Of a DNA stretch of 13,397 nt, positions 12,594 through 13,397 are shown piece after piece. This DNA comes from Actinomycetes bacterium (GTDB lineage Bacteria > Actinomycetota > Acidimicrobiia > Acidimicrobiales > Palsa-688): NCBI GenBank assembly GCA_021846485.1, contig JAJZWW010000046.1, positions 1 to 13,397 of the forward strand, given 5' to 3'. The notes under the pieces were generated by a model that was not told the DNA's origin, ran no database searches, and worked only from the letters and a program-made list of their open reading frames with translations. A program made the position numbers and the translations under genes. Positions within the stretch are counted from its first letter, which is position 1, and each line of letters begins with the position of its first letter.

Positions 12594-13397
12594 ATGACGG
12601 TGACCGTGGCCAGGTCGCTGGCCGAGGCGCTGGACGCCCTCCTTGCGGAGCCTGCGCCGCAGGTCCTCGCCGGCGGTACCGACTTCATGGTCGAGGTCAA
12701 CTTCGGCCGGCGGCACCCCGCTTCGGTGGTTGTGGTCAACCGTGTGCCGGAGCTGCGCAGCTGGCGCCTGGAGGGAGACCGGGTCGTCCTCGGCGCCGGG
12801 GTGACCTACGCGGAGCTGCTCCGCCCACCCCTCGCCGACCTCGTGCCCGCCATGGCCCAGGCCGCGCGGACAGTGGGCTCCCCCCAGATCCGCAACGCCG
12901 GCACCCTCGGCGGCAACCTGGCCACCGCCTCCCCCGCCGGCGATGCCCTGCCGGTGCTGCTCGCGCTCGGCGCCGAGGTCGAGCTGGTCGGTCCTGACAG
13001 GACCCGTACCCTCCCGGTCGCCGAGCTCCTCCTCGGCCCGAAGCGAAGCGCCTGCGGACCGCACGAGCTGATCACCGCCGTCGAGATCCCTGCCCGCCTC
13101 GGCAGGCAGGAGATGATCAAGGTCGGCACCCGCAACGCCATGGTCATCGCGGTCGCCTCCGTGTGCGTCGTCGCCGATCCGGCCAGCGGGACGGTCCGGG
13201 TGGCGCTCGGCTCGGTCGCCCCAACGGTCGTGAGGGCAGAGGCCGCCGAGGCTTTCTGTGCCGAGCAGTTGGAGGCCGTTCCCGCAGGCCCCGGGTCGCT
13301 CGCCGGCTCGCGGACGGACGGGCACACCGGCTCGACGGCGGACGGCTCGAGGGCGGACGGCTCGAGGGCGGGGGGGGGCCCTCGCCCGGCCGGGCAC
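12594..13397 (+). CDS. FAD-binding subunit of a xanthine dehydrogenase-type molybdenum hydroxylase (partial, runs off window)
   Basis: An open frame of 268 codons from ATG 12594 to the window edge. It carries the FAD-binding signatures LAGGTDFMVEV (25-35) and VGSPQIRNAGTLGGNLATAS with PAGDALP (94-120), then KVGTRNAMVIAVASV (176-190), diagnostic of the CoxM/XdhB/YgfM flavoprotein subunit. In XDH-type enzymes this subunit passes electrons from the Mo and 2Fe-2S subunits via FAD. Those partner subunits would be expected downstream, outside the window. From about residue 233, where the C-terminal domain should begin, the sequence turns into a Gly/Ser/Asp/Arg linker from 15-nt tandem repeats plus a nine-G run. 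This is either a genuine low-complexity insertion or a local assembly error. It is divergent from the deaminase/hydantoinase operon. CO dehydrogenase or nicotinate-type enzymes share the fold, but the neighbours favour purine oxidation. Confidence 0.88.
   Translation, partial: MTVTVARSLAEALDALLAEPAPQVLAGGTDFMVEVNFGRRHPASVVVVNRVPELRSWRLEGDRVVLGAGVTYAELLRPPLADLVPAMAQAARTVGSPQIRNAGTLGGNLATASPAGDALPVLLALGAEVELVGPDRTRTLPVAELLLGPKRSACGPHELITAVEIPARLGRQEMIKVGTRNAMVIAVASVCVVADPASGTVRVALGSVAPTVVRAEAAEAFCAEQLEAVPAGPGSLAGSRTDGHTGSTADGSRADGSRAGGGPRPAGH
13328..13372 (+). repeat. Three 15-nt tandem repeats inside the FAD-subunit gene
   Basis: Units CGGCTCGACGGCGGA (13328-13342), CGGCTCGAGGGCGGA (13343-13357) and CGGCTCGAGGGCGGG (13358-13372) follow head to tail. 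A decayed unit lies near 13314. They encode a repeating Ala-Asp-Gly-Ser-Arg linker. A G9 run (13370-13378) follows directly, so length and frame here may vary by slippage. Confidence 0.75.

Noticed and set aside
1..13397. CRISPR array, tRNA or rRNA genes
   Set aside because: No regularly spaced direct repeats, cloverleaf-like segments or rRNA-like stretches were recognised; the only tandem repeats are three contiguous 15-nt units in a coding region.

Overview
This is a GC-rich window from a probable high-GC actinobacterium. The inference rests on strong G/C third-position bias, frequent GTG starts, 4-nt GTGA gene overlaps, possible leaderless starts, and Tad-type pilus and S53 peptidase genes of actinobacterial flavour. 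I cannot name the genus. It may be draft or metagenome-derived, because several frames are broken by single-base shifts or amber codons while the large metabolic genes are intact.

Left part (1-2463) is secretion and pilus material in decay. A secreted S53 (sedolisin-type) serine-carboxyl peptidase on the minus strand has a signal peptide split from its catalytic domain by a frameshift. Next come a plus-strand A24 prepilin-peptidase remnant and a minus-strand CpaF/TadA ATPase remnant. Both are truncated inside their catalytic cores and joined tail to tail at about 1787/1788, which looks like a rearrangement breakpoint.

Middle part (2587-7780). A short coiled-coil frame interrupted by TAG leads directly into a complete DadA/glycine-oxidase-type FAD oxidoreductase, which ends at a candidate terminator. 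Divergent from this pair is an intact NCS1 (cytosine/purine/allantoin) permease. It has a consensus-like promoter and a leader of about 190 nt with mutually exclusive hairpins. A polytopic membrane protein of unknown function follows on the same strand.

Right part (7901-13397) is a nucleobase-catabolism block. A minus-strand operon carries a thiamine-binding-like MTH1187/YkoF protein, a diaminopropionate ammonia-lyase-family PLP enzyme, an 8-oxoguanine-deaminase-type amidohydrolase, and a dihydropyrimidinase/hydantoinase. The last two genes each start inside the stop of the preceding gene. Divergent from it, and running off the right edge, is the FAD subunit of a xanthine-dehydrogenase-type molybdenum hydroxylase. 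The gap between them holds a long inverted repeat (29-nt arms).

The set YgeX-like lyase, SsnA/8-oxoguanine-deaminase-like amidohydrolase, HyuA-like hydantoinase and YgfM-like FAD subunit resembles the E. coli ygeWXY-hyuA-ygfK-ssnA-ygfM-xdhD region, which has been linked to oxygen-independent purine/urate breakdown. The permease could import the substrate: its promoter and the FAD-subunit promoter share a TTGACA-N4-GTTG-N-AGCC element. The idea that this is an actinobacterial version of that pathway is the main hypothesis of this annotation. It is an inference from family membership and context.
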